64,000 bases of DNA from Salmonella enterica subsp. enterica serovar Typhimurium str. LT2. GTDB taxonomy: Bacteria > Pseudomonadota > Gammaproteobacteria > Enterobacterales > Enterobacteriaceae. The position numbers and the translations under genes are program-made. Where the stretch lies: positions 3,038,001 through 3,102,000 of the forward strand of contig NC_003197.2 in assembly GCF_000006945.2 (NCBI RefSeq), in the 5' to 3' direction. Positions 40,155 through 49,154 of this stretch are shown here, piece by piece. Under the pieces are notes generated by a model, which had not been told where the DNA came from, ran no database searches, and worked only from the letters and a program-made list of their open reading frames with translations. Numbering within the stretch: the stretch's first letter is position 1; the number at the start of each line of letters is the position of its first letter.

Positions 40155-40264
40155 ACTAAAACTATATATTTGTTCTAAAAGCCCTTTTTTACTACATAAC
40201 AAACTACCAACGGTAAGATAACAATTCCTTATTATTAAAGAACATTCAACTTATTGATTTTCAA
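40155..40264 (-). promoter_or_regulatory. CRISPR1 leader
   Basis: An AT-rich stretch directly beside the newest repeat. It aligns base for base in layout with the CRISPR2 leader: ACTAAA at the repeat edge, CTACCAAC at offset 50 (40204), ACAATT at about offset 67, TATTAAAGAACA at 40233–40244, and GATTTT around offset 100, which already lies inside the cas2 stop region. It should carry the pre-crRNA promoter and the signals that Cas1–Cas2 and IHF use for spacer insertion. Confidence 0.85.
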
Positions 40265-40544
40265 CAGGAAGAAAAGAAACCAAACGCAGTCCATCCAAAT
40301 CTACCGGAATACGTCTGTTTTCACCCCAGGTCTGGAACTCAAAACCAGACTCAGTATTTGTTGCCCAGGCCATTACTACGTTTCCGACTCCGCCAAGCTG
40401 TGTGATCTGTTGCCAAATCATTTCCCGAATACGCTTCGAGGTATCGCCAACATAAACACCTGCACGAACCTCGAGTAACCAGACGGCAAGACGTCCCCGC
40501 AGGCGCGGCGGTACGTTTTCCGTGACCACAACCACCATACTCAT
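40251..40544 (-). CDS. cas2: Cas2 (type I-E), spacer integration subunit
   Basis: A 97-residue Cas2e protein (MSMVVVVTENVPPRLRGRLA). The ferredoxin-like fold and the C-terminal extension typical of type I-E are evident (GLRLVSFLPVENQ). Cas2 forms the central dimer of the Cas1–Cas2 integrase. I take the ATG at 40544, which overlaps the cas1 stop; ATG 40547 is one codon earlier. Its last codons overlap the conserved distal part of the leader. Confidence 0.97.
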   Translation of the reverse strand: MSMVVVVTENVPPRLRGRLAVWLLEVRAGVYVGDTSKRIREMIWQQITQLGGVGNVVMAWATNTESGFEFQTWGENRRIPVDLDGLRLVSFLPVENQ

Positions 40545-41464
40545 CAACCATGCCCCCGATGGCCGCTATCACCCAGTGATTCAGGTTCCGGTATTGCTGG
40601 CGGCAACATATCCGGCGCAGGCTGAGGTGGTTCAATTTCACCGGCAGCGAGCACCTCTTCGATCAGTGGGATCAATTTTCCGGTCAGCTTCGAACTGCGA
40701 AAAATATCACGGCAGGCCAGGCGCACTTCTTTATCAGGTTCCGCCGGGTGACGAGCAGCGATCTCAAATGCTTTGGGCACCACCGATTCAAATTTGATGA
40801 TATCGGCAATGTCATAAACAAAAGAAAGCGGCTTACCACTATGGATAAAACCGATAGCTGGCGCATATCCCGCCGCCAGGATAGCCGCTTCTGAAATCCC
40901 GTACAGGCACGATGTCGCCGCGCTAATACATCGGTTGACGACATCCCCCTTCTCCCAGTCTTTCGGATCATAGTTACGACCATGCCACTTCACGCCATAC
41001 TGCTTCGCCAGCAATGCATAGGTCGCCCGCACACGGGATCCTTCAATACCGCGCAGTTGCTCAACGGAACGACGGGCGGGCGGCGGTTCGCGAAAACGCA
41101 GTTCATACATTTTGCGCACCACCTTCAGCCGCAGGTCATCATCTAACGCCAGCTTTGCCTGATAAAGCAACTTATCGGCTCGTGCGCCGCCGGGTTGTCC
41201 GGAGGAATAAACCCGCACTCCCGCCTCGCCCACCCACACCAACAGCGTTCCCACCGTCGATGCCAGACGCACAGCCGCATGGGAAACCCGCGTTCCCGGT
41301 TCCAGCATGATACAAGCGACCGAACCAACGGGAATATGCGTGCGGATTCCCGTTTTATCGATCAGCACGAATGCCCCATCCAGCACGTCAATCTGACCGT
41401 ACTGGAGGAAGATCATTGAGGTTCGATCTTTTAACGGGATCGGGTTGAGCGGCACGAACGTCAC
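40544..41464 (-). CDS. cas1: Cas1 (type I-E), spacer integrase
   Basis: A 306-residue Cas1e. The N-terminal beta domain begins MTFVPLNPIPLKDRTSMIFL. The helical catalytic domain carries the metal ligands: Glu in SVEQLRGIEGSRVRATYALL (about 141), His in AIGFIHSGKPLSFVYDIAD (about 208) and the following Asp (about 218). With Cas2 it cuts and inserts prespacers at the leader. It overlaps cas6e by 4 bp. The C-terminal tail is rich in Pro, as in Salmonella and E. coli homologues. Confidence 0.98.
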   Translation of the reverse strand: MTFVPLNPIPLKDRTSMIFLQYGQIDVLDGAFVLIDKTGIRTHIPVGSVACIMLEPGTRVSHAAVRLASTVGTLLVWVGEAGVRVYSSGQPGGARADKLLYQAKLALDDDLRLKVVRKMYELRFREPPPARRSVEQLRGIEGSRVRATYALLAKQYGVKWHGRNYDPKDWEKGDVVNRCISAATSCLYGISEAAILAAGYAPAIGFIHSGKPLSFVYDIADIIKFESVVPKAFEIAARHPAEPDKEVRLACRDIFRSSKLTGKLIPLIEEVLAAGEIEPPQPAPDMLPPAIPEPESLGDSGHRGHG

Positions 41465-42111
41465 GCGTCGTCTCCAGGTTTGATCATCATCATTCCGCAG
41501 CCAAACGCCCGGCTTTTACCGAACCCCTGCGCCAGACGTTGCAGGAAAAGCGCGGGTTCGTTAATCACCAGCACGCCGGTATAGTCCACGCTGCTAAACT
41601 GAATCATCTGCCGATCTTTCCCGCGACGTATCTGCTGCTGCCGATAAGCATCAACGCTCGCCTCGCGCAGAGTAAAGCCATTTTGCTCCCCCTGGCGCGC
41701 CAACCACGTCAGCGCCGCCTGCTGCTGATAAGACCAAATATCCTGGCTATCACCCTGCGTTTTACGCTGGCGTTTCGCCTCCATCAGCAAATCGTGACGC
41801 TTGCCGTTTTTGCAAACCGTCGGATTGGCGCGCAGGTTAAACCGCAGCGTCTGCCCCGCGCTCAGCGTTGGCGCAAATGGGCGAGTCTGCACGTCAAAAA
41901 TCGCGCTGGCGGCAGGCTGTTCCTGTGAGAGAACAAAAAAGCGAAACGCGCCCTGTAACTCTTCGCGGCGATAAAGAAACTGCCGTTCCTTGCTGCCGGG
42001 AAAGAGATCCCATAACCACTGGTGCATCACGTACTCGCCGCGCTCCACCAGATGCAAGAGCTGTGCCGGCGAAAGCTCGCTGGTGTGCAGCGTTATTCTT
42101 GAGAGATACAC
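41461..42111 (-). CDS. cas6e: Cas6e, CRISPR repeat endoribonuclease
   Basis: A 216-residue RAMP protein that cuts the repeat hairpin to make crRNA and stays in Cascade. The frame from the GTG at 42111 reads (M/V)YLSRITLHTSELSPAQLL, the usual Cas6e N-terminus, and AAGGAGG lies a few bases upstream, so GTG is preferred to an in-frame ATG at 42132 inside cas5e. The His near residue 20–26 region and the C-terminal Gly-rich loop GFGKSRAFGCGMMMI are as in the family. It overlaps cas5e by 19 bp. Confidence 0.96.
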   Translation of the reverse strand: MYLSRITLHTSELSPAQLLHLVERGEYVMHQWLWDLFPGSKERQFLYRREELQGAFRFFVLSQEQPAASAIFDVQTRPFAPTLSAGQTLRFNLRANPTVCKNGKRHDLLMEAKRQRKTQGDSQDIWSYQQQAALTWLARQGEQNGFTLREASVDAYRQQQIRRGKDRQMIQFSSVDYTGVLVINEPALFLQRLAQGFGKSRAFGCGMMMIKPGDDA

Positions 42112-42839
42112 GCGTCCTCCTTGCGGAGCCACGGCCCCTGATTCACGCTACGTTCACCGAACAGCCATTGCTGGCGGCTCAACGGCATGTCGCGACGACG
42201 TAAAATTTTGCTCGCCGTTAAGCCATCGTGTTCACCTTCCCACCAGCATTCGTTCTGTAATCTGGGGAGAGGCAGTTTCAGCGCATTGAATTGATCCTGA
42301 TACCAACGATATGCTTCACGCAGGACACCCGCCGCACTCCCTTCCAGCAGTTGCGGCGCAAGCGGCAACGCCAGAGGGTGACTTTTGCGCCCCAGATACA
42401 GCGGGAATACAGGATGTTGTAGCGACGTCTGAAGCTGCGCCAACGTGTAAGGCGCGTCCGGCGTCGCGCTGACAGCGATCATCCACCAGGCGTCGGTGTA
42501 GTAGTCGCGTCGGGAAATCAGCGCGCTCAGTAATTCAGGATCCTGCAACTCTTCACGGCGGCTGAAGTAACGTGCCTTACGTACCTCTTTCGGCATCTGC
42601 ACCGTGTGATAATCCCGCGCCCAGCGCGGGTTGCCACTGGCGCACAGCAAAAATTGGTAATGACGATTGAAGGCGTTTAGCCGTTCCTCCTCATCGCGGC
42701 GAATTCCCAGCGCCGCAGCTAATAACCCCAACAGCGCCGAGCGCGAGGGTAGCTCATGGCTGTGGCGCACTTCGCCTGGCGCATCCACGCCCCAGGAGGC
42801 CATCGGCCCGTGAAGCTGAAAAACCAGATATTGGCTCAT
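42093..42839 (-). CDS. cas5e: Cas5e, Cascade subunit binding the crRNA 5' handle
   Basis: A 248-residue RAMP-superfamily protein starting MSQYLVFQLHGPMASWGVDA, which is the hallmark N-terminus of Cas5e/CasD. It caps the crRNA 5' handle and connects Cas8e with the Cas7 backbone. The ATG at 42839 is chosen because it gives this conserved start; upstream in-frame codons run into the gap after cas7e. It overlaps cas6e by 19 bp. Confidence 0.97.
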   Translation of the reverse strand: MSQYLVFQLHGPMASWGVDAPGEVRHSHELPSRSALLGLLAAALGIRRDEEERLNAFNRHYQFLLCASGNPRWARDYHTVQMPKEVRKARYFSRREELQDPELLSALISRRDYYTDAWWMIAVSATPDAPYTLAQLQTSLQHPVFPLYLGRKSHPLALPLAPQLLEGSAAGVLREAYRWYQDQFNALKLPLPRLQNECWWEGEHDGLTASKILRRRDMPLSRQQWLFGERSVNQGPWLRKEDACISQE

Positions 42840-42849
42840 AAGCCGCCCC

Positions 42850-43908
42850 TTACGCGCAGATGAAGTCAAGCACGTCTTCCATGCTTCCCTGCTGATTCAT
42901 CACGTCGAAACTGGCGGTATCAGTCCGCTGGCCATAAACCTTATTCATATTCTTATGCAGCGATGTAATACGCTTAACCGCAACGTTCAATTGGTCTGTA
43001 CCGTTGATCGGTTCATAAAACGCGGCCGCCAGTGAACGTGGTTGGTCGGTGCCTTTTTCGGCCAGCGCCCACGAGGCATAGGCACGGCTGGCAAAGCTGT
43101 TCTGTTTGCCGGTCGGCGACACTTTCAGCGCCGCTTCAGTAAAGGCGCGCAGCGTTTTGTTTGCCAGTTCTTCATTGTCGTTCAGGTTTTTCACCAGCAG
43201 ATCTTTGTCGATGCAGATATAGGTGTAAAACAGCGCGGAGCCAAAGCCGGTTTCGCCGAGATGGCCTGCGCCTGCATCTTCTGCCGATGCCTGGCGTAGG
43301 TCATCCACAGCGGTAAAGAAATCGTCTTCGATGATCGTTTCGCTGACGCCGAAGGCGTGGGCGACCTGGCAGGCGGCTTCCACGTTAAAATCAGTTTTCT
43401 TCGCTAACATCCGGCCAAACATGGCAATATCGACGGCCATGCGATCGTGACGTAACAGTTCTGCTTCCTCTTCTGTTGCCGGACGTTTTTCTTCTGCCAG
43501 ACGGCGCGCCAGCGCTTTCACGGCCTCAAACTCAGCAGGGCTGATATGCACCAGTTGCTCGGTTTCAGCATTCGTCAACTCATCTTTGGGTTTCTTATCC
43601 TCTTTTACCTTGCCAAAGCAGTTGGCGATGTTCTTGACGTACTCAACCGCTTTTTTGGCGTCAATGCCGCTATCAACGAGGATTTGCGCCGCCTCACGAG
43701 CAATGCGACCAGTACGAATACCAATATGGCCAGCTAATGCCTGTTCAAATAACTCAGATGTACGCCAGGCGCGTTTCAGGCTCTGAGAGGAGATACGCAG
43801 ACGTGTTGCTCCGCCAAGCACCACGGTTTTTGGCGCACCGGTATCATCACGGTTCAGGTTAGCGGCGGGGTAAGCGGTCAGTAAATGGAGCTGAATAAAC
43901 GTTGTCAT
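42850..43908 (-). CDS. cas7e: Cas7e (CasC), Cascade backbone subunit
   Basis: A 352-residue Cas7e. It starts MTTFIQLHLLTAYPAANLNR and includes TVVLGGATRLRISSQSLKRA near 30–50, the RNA-binding region typical of the family. Six copies coat the crRNA in Cascade. The ATG at 43908 matches the conserved N-terminus; an upstream in-frame ATG exists at 43950 within cse2. The gap to cse2 is 13 bp and to cas5e 10 bp. Confidence 0.98.
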   Translation of the reverse strand: MTTFIQLHLLTAYPAANLNRDDTGAPKTVVLGGATRLRISSQSLKRAWRTSELFEQALAGHIGIRTGRIAREAAQILVDSGIDAKKAVEYVKNIANCFGKVKEDKKPKDELTNAETEQLVHISPAEFEAVKALARRLAEEKRPATEEEAELLRHDRMAVDIAMFGRMLAKKTDFNVEAACQVAHAFGVSETIIEDDFFTAVDDLRQASAEDAGAGHLGETGFGSALFYTYICIDKDLLVKNLNDNEELANKTLRAFTEAALKVSPTGKQNSFASRAYASWALAEKGTDQPRSLAAAFYEPINGTDQLNVAVKRITSLHKNMNKVYGQRTDTASFDVMNQQGSMEDVLDFICA

Positions 43909-43921
43909 AAAGATATCCCTG

Positions 43922-44482
43922 TTAATCTTGTTCGTTATCGGTATCGCCATCGCCGGCCTGGTAGTATTCCAGCGCCCAGCGGATACGAAGAAATTCGGTT
44001 GGCCGCTGCTGGCGGCGATGGTGGTTCAGCAAGTCATTCTGCTCCTGGCACCAGCAGAAAATATCGTCTGCAAGAGAAAACAGGTTGACCGAACCATCTA
44101 ACAGCTTCACCGCACGCCGTAACTGGCGCAGCAGTTCATCCGGCGTTTTTACCGCTAATAGGTGGGAGAAGCGTAATTTTGACATCACCGGAGTGTCGCC
44201 ACCTTTCTTCTGTCCAAGCTGCGCAGCAAAACTCTTTTGCTCATCAATAAATTTGATATGTGCAGCCAGTGCCGCTGTGATTGCCAATGCAGTAACATTC
44301 CAGGGTGCTTTGTTTTTCCATAAAGAATGTGTTTGCATTAACAATGAATGAAGCCCCTCAGCCAAACAGGCATCATTCACCGTTTTACTACGTCGTAAGC
44401 TGGCACGTAATCCACGTTTTTCTTGTAGTTCCTCATGCCACTGACGCAAAGTGGCTTTATCATCTTTCGTCACAACACTCAT
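43922..44482 (-). CDS. cse2: Cse2 (Cas11e), Cascade small subunit
   Basis: A 186-residue helical basic protein. Two copies sit along the belly of Cascade and stabilise the R-loop. Sequence from TLRQWHEELQEKRGLRASLR onward matches the Cse2 family. The start overlaps the cse1 stop by 4 bp. The C-terminus is acidic (GDGDTDNEQD). Confidence 0.96.
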   Translation of the reverse strand: MSVVTKDDKATLRQWHEELQEKRGLRASLRRSKTVNDACLAEGLHSLLMQTHSLWKNKAPWNVTALAITAALAAHIKFIDEQKSFAAQLGQKKGGDTPVMSKLRFSHLLAVKTPDELLRQLRRAVKLLDGSVNLFSLADDIFCWCQEQNDLLNHHRRQQRPTEFLRIRWALEYYQAGDGDTDNEQD

Positions 44483-46035
44483 TCAGCAGCCTCCTGTTTC
44501 TTTGCTTTGGCGGCTTTTGCACTTTGTTTTTCCGCCGATGTCGTAAAATATTTCTTGCGCGCGGTCATGATGCGTTCCAGATCGCTGCTCTCGTAGGGGT
44601 TGGTAAAGACGTGATCATCGAAGTAATGACGGGTAAACAGCCAAAGTTCTCTTTGCCATTTATTCAGCCTTTCGTCCGGCTTGTGGCCGTTTTCCAGATC
44701 GTGAATCAGGTTGAGAAAACGTCCCTGCGTCAGGTTCCAGAAATCAATGTCGATAAAACTGAAATCACCGCGAGCACCCTTCGCATCGGCAAACCAGGCC
44801 TCTTTGAGCGCGCTGCGAAGCAGGCTCAACAGGCGGGCCGCAGTTTGCACGGCCTTACGTAAATCAGGGATCAGACCTTCCGTCATCAGCAACGGGAAGT
44901 GATGCTCATACCAGCAGCGGATTTTCATATTGTCGAAATCCGCGCCAAAGCCCCAGATCCCCGCTTTAACGTCAGTCAGCGAGCGGGCGTTAAACACCTT
45001 GACTACCTGCGCGGGAGATTCGTAATTCGCTTCCGTCTGGTTGTTCTGACTTAATCCCAGCCAGTCGCGCCAGATAAGGCCGCCGGGCTGCGGTTTAACG
45101 GAAAAGAAGGCGTTTTGATCTTTTACCGGGGCGCGATAAGGCGTCAGCGGGTGCCGCCAGCCATCGTAGTTAACGCCGTAGTTCTTGACGGTCATAAAGC
45201 CAAGAAGCTCATCGCTTTCAGCGCCGCAAATATCGCAGCAACCTGACTGTAAGGTGGCAAAATCCAGGCGGATACGACGCGGCATCCCCCAGTACGCCTG
45301 GAGTTTATTGACCTGCTCCGGCGTGGTAACGGCATTCGCCTGCTCGCTGGTCCGCGTCGCGGCAAGCCACGGGAAAACGGTCGCATCACACTGGTCTGGT
45401 AAAGGCAGATCCGCAGTATCCTGCGGCATCACGTTGAGCCACAGCTTGCGCCAGAGCGGCGTTTGCCGCTCGCCCTGATATTCCTGCAATTCAACCAGCG
45501 TGGTCAGTGGCCCGCCGCCGCGCAGCCCGGTACGATAGCCTTTGCCGCCCGCAGGCGCGTTAAGCTGCAACGAGAACAGCGCCAGCGCCGCGCAGTGCGG
45601 ACAAAAACGTTCCGTTACGCCGCGTTTGACAAAATGATCTTTATTGAACTTCGTGGTTTGCGCGCCAGGTATTTCCGGCAACAATGAGGCAATAGAGACT
45701 TTTTCGCCGCTTAACGGTTCAAAATCCTGCATAAAAGACGGCGTTTCCGCGCCAAACTGAAAAGCGTGTTCTAACGGTGCTAATGCCTTATGGAGCACAT
45801 CGGCATGCAATCCATCAAACCAGATATCCTCCCAATTTTTGTATCTTTTCGGCGCGATACTGCATTGCAGCAATCCCAACAGAAACTGCCAAGCCGCTCC
45901 CTGTAAATCTGCTCGCGTTGCGGCGATGTCCACCACGTTTTCATCCGCCAGATCGACGGGGGCCAGCTTGCCCGTGGAACCGTCTTTGAAACGGACGGGG
46001 AGCCAGGGCGTTGTTAAAAGTGAAAAATTGTCCAT
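44479..46035 (-). CDS. cse1: Cse1 (Cas8e), Cascade large subunit and PAM reader
   Basis: A 518-residue Cas8e. It starts MDNFSLLTTPWLPVRFKDGS and contains the zinc-binding region around GVTERFCPHCAALALFSLQL plus a second Cys pair in GCCDICGAESDEL. It reads the PAM and recruits Cas3. The gene is only 11 bp after cas3, so in Salmonella the helicase and Cascade genes may share a transcript, unlike E. coli K-12 where a long region separates them. Confidence 0.97.
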   Translation of the reverse strand: MDNFSLLTTPWLPVRFKDGSTGKLAPVDLADENVVDIAATRADLQGAAWQFLLGLLQCSIAPKRYKNWEDIWFDGLHADVLHKALAPLEHAFQFGAETPSFMQDFEPLSGEKVSIASLLPEIPGAQTTKFNKDHFVKRGVTERFCPHCAALALFSLQLNAPAGGKGYRTGLRGGGPLTTLVELQEYQGERQTPLWRKLWLNVMPQDTADLPLPDQCDATVFPWLAATRTSEQANAVTTPEQVNKLQAYWGMPRRIRLDFATLQSGCCDICGAESDELLGFMTVKNYGVNYDGWRHPLTPYRAPVKDQNAFFSVKPQPGGLIWRDWLGLSQNNQTEANYESPAQVVKVFNARSLTDVKAGIWGFGADFDNMKIRCWYEHHFPLLMTEGLIPDLRKAVQTAARLLSLLRSALKEAWFADAKGARGDFSFIDIDFWNLTQGRFLNLIHDLENGHKPDERLNKWQRELWLFTRHYFDDHVFTNPYESSDLERIMTARKKYFTTSAEKQSAKAAKAKKQEAAE

Positions 46036-46046
46036 ATCTGTATTCG

Positions 46047-48710
46047 TTATTCCCCCATCATGCCAATCAATCCCTCATTCGCCGAATAACCACAAGCGGC
46101 AAAGTCCGTCACCACAATCACCGTGGCAAAATCCTTATCCTGATGCTGTTGCGCACACCACTTACGCAAGGGTTCGCCGTCTAATTTTTCAAACTCGTCT
46201 TTATGTTTATTCCACCAGCTCTGACGTACTCGCAGCACGCTCATCTCCCAGGCGTGTTCACCGCTGGCATAAGGGGTTACGACGCTATCCACGATTTTCG
46301 CCAGCCACAGCGTGACAGACTCTTCCGCCAGCCGCGTTGACATTTTCTCCGGTAAAGAATCGCTAATTTCAGCACAGTAGCCCGGCGCAAAGTTAAGCAG
46401 CATCTGGCCGGCAAATGCCCGGTCGCAATAAAATTTGCCTTCCTGCAATTGCTCGGTTTTTGCAAATCCAACCGGCATGTTGACATCCTCGCCGTAGACC
46501 GACTCAATCAACAATCGGGCAGATTGCGGCATCCGAATCGTCCCCTGCTCACGTAATATGCGCTGTGTCAGCCACATGCGCCCATGATCGGGATAGACAT
46601 AGGCGCTGTTACGCATGGCGCTGGATAACCAGTTCTCTCGCGGCGCGTCATCCCACTCCGGAGCAAGAATGCGCAGCACTGGCGTCTCTCGCTCATCCTG
46701 CCCACTCTTTTTCACCAGACCGTTACGATCGCGAATATGACGCTGTAGTCGACCGGCCCGCTGAATTAATAAATCCACCGGCGCTAAATCAGAGATCATC
46801 TCATCGCAGTCAATATCCAGACTTTGTTCGATGACCTGCGTGGCGATAATGACCTTACCGGCACGTTGCGCGCCGCTCTGTTTGCCAAAGAGATTCAGCG
46901 TCTGTGACTCAATCCGCTGACGATCGTAAAAAGCAAAGCGACTATGGAAGAGTAAAAGGTTTTCCGTGACGACGACCTTACTCAGTTGAAGCTGGCGATA
47001 GATACGAATCGCATCATCAACGGAGTTACGTATCCAGGCGATACAGTTTCCTTTTTCCACTGCTTCACCTATACGTTCAAGACACGCCTCTTCACTATGT
47101 AGCCAGCCAATATCTACGCAACGCTCAACCTCTTTGCGTGTATCAACCCGCTGAGAAATCAGCTCTGTTTGTGTGACCTGAGTCAGCCAGGGATAATCGT
47201 CATGGCCTAGCAACGGCGCCTGCACACTACGCCTCACCCCACGGGAAAATGCCGCCACCAGCTTATCTCGCTGCTGCTGCGATAGCGTCGCAGATAACAG
47301 AATAGTGGCGTTGCCATTACTGGCCTGCCGTTCGATCAAACCTTCAAGTATTCGGGACATCCAGGCATCACAGGCATGGATCTCATCAGCCAGTAAGATC
47401 TTGTTGCTAAGACCCAGTAACCGCAGGTTGTTATGTTTAAATGGCATTACCGCCATCATCGCCTGATCCAACGTGCCTACGCCAACCTCCGCCAACAACG
47501 CTTTTTTATTGCTGTCGGCAAACCAGGCGGCGCATCCCTGACTATAAGGCTGCGCTTCATCGGGTTCTTCCGTACCAGAAAGAGTGACCGACCATATTGA
47601 CTGATTGAAACGATCCATTAAGCGACGCGCGCTATGCGCCAGAATCAGGCTGGGACGGGAGTCCGGCTGATACAGCGCCAGCCAGGTGTTCGCCATACGT
47701 TCAAACATCGCGTTGGCTGTCGCCATTGTCGGCAGTCCAAAATAGAGTCCCTGCGCTTTACCTGCCGCCATCAGTCGATGAGCTAATATGAGCGCCGCCT
47801 CTGTTTTTCCGGCCCCGGTGACATCTTCAAGAATAAAGAGTTGGGCGCCATCCACGTTGATATCCAGCTCAAGCGCCTTTTGTTGTAACGGTGTGGGATG
47901 CTGAATAAAAGGGAAAAGCGTTTCTATGCCCGTAAAGGCAGACACATTCGCCGCTGAGGGAAATAGCGTGATGGCAGTTTGTGCTTTAGCGAGAGCTTGC
48001 TGCCAGTAGGTATCAACAGGCATTTTTTCCGCAGTACGCGGAAAATAACGGCTGGCAGAACCAGTCCAGTCAGCCAGTACAACCGCAGCGGAAATAAACC
48101 AGGAAAGTTGCTGAAATTGGTCGATACCCTCATCTTCATCCCAGGCTTCAGGCAAAGTAATTAAAGGAAAGAGCGCTTTTATTCTCAGAAGAAAATCTCT
48201 TGCCGCGTCTTTATCCTGCTGGCGAAAATGGTCCAGCTCCTGGATTGCCTCTGGAGGGCGTCCATGATGACCTGTAGTGACTGGCATCCAAAGCGCCATA
48301 ACGCGCTTACTTTTACGAACTGAAAGCGAAGAAGGAGGAAACAATTCAGGGCATTCACTTAGCCAGGAGTTCCACAACATGTATCCCAGCGTGGTATGCG
48401 CGATTTTTTCATAATGCCGTGTAGGCTCATTAAAGATATTTAAAGCCTCATGACGGTATAGTTGCTGGAAGGAATGAGCAAACTTTCCAATATCATGCCA
48501 ACATAAAATCCAGGCAAAAAATTGCGCCGCCTGCTCCTTATCCTGGATGCCTAATTTTTTTAGATAGTGGTCAATAAAATAAATATTATTTATCACCATC
48601 CAGTAACCCACAGCCGCAACATCTAAAGAATGCCAGCAAAGCAAATGGTAATCATCACCGCCGTCAGTTTCTCCTCGTCGAGACTTTCCCCAATAGTGAT
48701 ATATCGACAC
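46047..48710 (-). CDS. cas3: Cas3, HD nuclease and SF2 helicase of type I-E CRISPR
   Basis: An 887-residue fusion of nuclease and helicase. The HD domain ligands include His27 (LLCWHSLDVAAVGY), His72-Asp73 (LCWHDIGKFAHS) and TTGHHGRPPEA near 145. Helicase motif I is EDVTGAGKTEAALILAH near 295, the DEAD-type box is LADEIHACDAWM near 440, motif III is SATLSQ, and motif VI is LIQRAGRLQRH near 655. Cas3 degrades DNA marked by Cascade. All catalytic motifs are intact. The operon promoter should lie in the AT-rich region from 48711. Confidence 0.98.
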   Translation of the reverse strand: MSIYHYWGKSRRGETDGGDDYHLLCWHSLDVAAVGYWMVINNIYFIDHYLKKLGIQDKEQAAQFFAWILCWHDIGKFAHSFQQLYRHEALNIFNEPTRHYEKIAHTTLGYMLWNSWLSECPELFPPSSLSVRKSKRVMALWMPVTTGHHGRPPEAIQELDHFRQQDKDAARDFLLRIKALFPLITLPEAWDEDEGIDQFQQLSWFISAAVVLADWTGSASRYFPRTAEKMPVDTYWQQALAKAQTAITLFPSAANVSAFTGIETLFPFIQHPTPLQQKALELDINVDGAQLFILEDVTGAGKTEAALILAHRLMAAGKAQGLYFGLPTMATANAMFERMANTWLALYQPDSRPSLILAHSARRLMDRFNQSIWSVTLSGTEEPDEAQPYSQGCAAWFADSNKKALLAEVGVGTLDQAMMAVMPFKHNNLRLLGLSNKILLADEIHACDAWMSRILEGLIERQASNGNATILLSATLSQQQRDKLVAAFSRGVRRSVQAPLLGHDDYPWLTQVTQTELISQRVDTRKEVERCVDIGWLHSEEACLERIGEAVEKGNCIAWIRNSVDDAIRIYRQLQLSKVVVTENLLLFHSRFAFYDRQRIESQTLNLFGKQSGAQRAGKVIIATQVIEQSLDIDCDEMISDLAPVDLLIQRAGRLQRHIRDRNGLVKKSGQDERETPVLRILAPEWDDAPRENWLSSAMRNSAYVYPDHGRMWLTQRILREQGTIRMPQSARLLIESVYGEDVNMPVGFAKTEQLQEGKFYCDRAFAGQMLLNFAPGYCAEISDSLPEKMSTRLAEESVTLWLAKIVDSVVTPYASGEHAWEMSVLRVRQSWWNKHKDEFEKLDGEPLRKWCAQQHQDKDFATVIVVTDFAACGYSANEGLIGMMGE

Positions 48711-49044
48711 GTAAACTCCAGCATGTGGATAATAAAAGCACTCTACGCCTTTTTAATGGTCTTTTTTGTTGATATACCTCACAAAAATTGCACTTCCTGA
48801 GATTATATTTAAATATGCCCGCTCAATTTTATATATTCTTCAGAAATATTTACCCCACGAATAATTATTATAAATTTTTCCGCCTTTTTCTTCTGGAAGA
48901 AGCGCTCAAAGAGGCTTCCTCCAATGCCTTCTGCATAAACCAAAATTTAAAAAAAACGACCATTTGCGGCGAATCATCTACCTTTTGTCTGAATTATCGT
49001 CACCACAAAGGATTACCAACCATAAATGTGCTGTATTAATAATG

Positions 49045-49106
49045 TCGTTCAAATTCTCTCCTGTAGTAAACTTTATCTGTTTAATAAAAAAGAGAGAATT
49101 GAACGA
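49045..49106. repeat. Imperfect inverted repeat upstream of sopD
   Basis: TCGTTCAAATTCTCTC (49045–49060) pairs with GAGAGAATTGAACGA (49092–49106) with a single missing base, around 31 AT-rich bases. It lies 49 bp before the sopD ATG. If transcribed it would fold into a long hairpin; as DNA it may be a protein site or the worn end of a mobile element. The rest of the cas3–sopD interval (48711–49154) is very AT-rich and must hold both divergent promoters; a plus-strand open frame in it looks spurious. Confidence 0.7.
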
Positions 49107-49154
49107 TATATTTTACTCCGGATATTGAATAATATAAATTTGAAGGAAAATATT

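Noticed and set aside
38618..40178. Plus-strand open frames with repeated peptides such as VYPRWRGEH, GLSPLARGT and RFIPAGAGNT
   Set aside because: They are translations of the CRISPR repeat in three frames and not proteins; the same holds at 56286–58267.
48788..49039. An 83-codon plus-strand frame between cas3 and sopD
   Set aside because: It has no ribosome binding site, and a low-complexity AT-driven composition rich in Phe, Tyr and Asn. It lies in the divergent promoter region.
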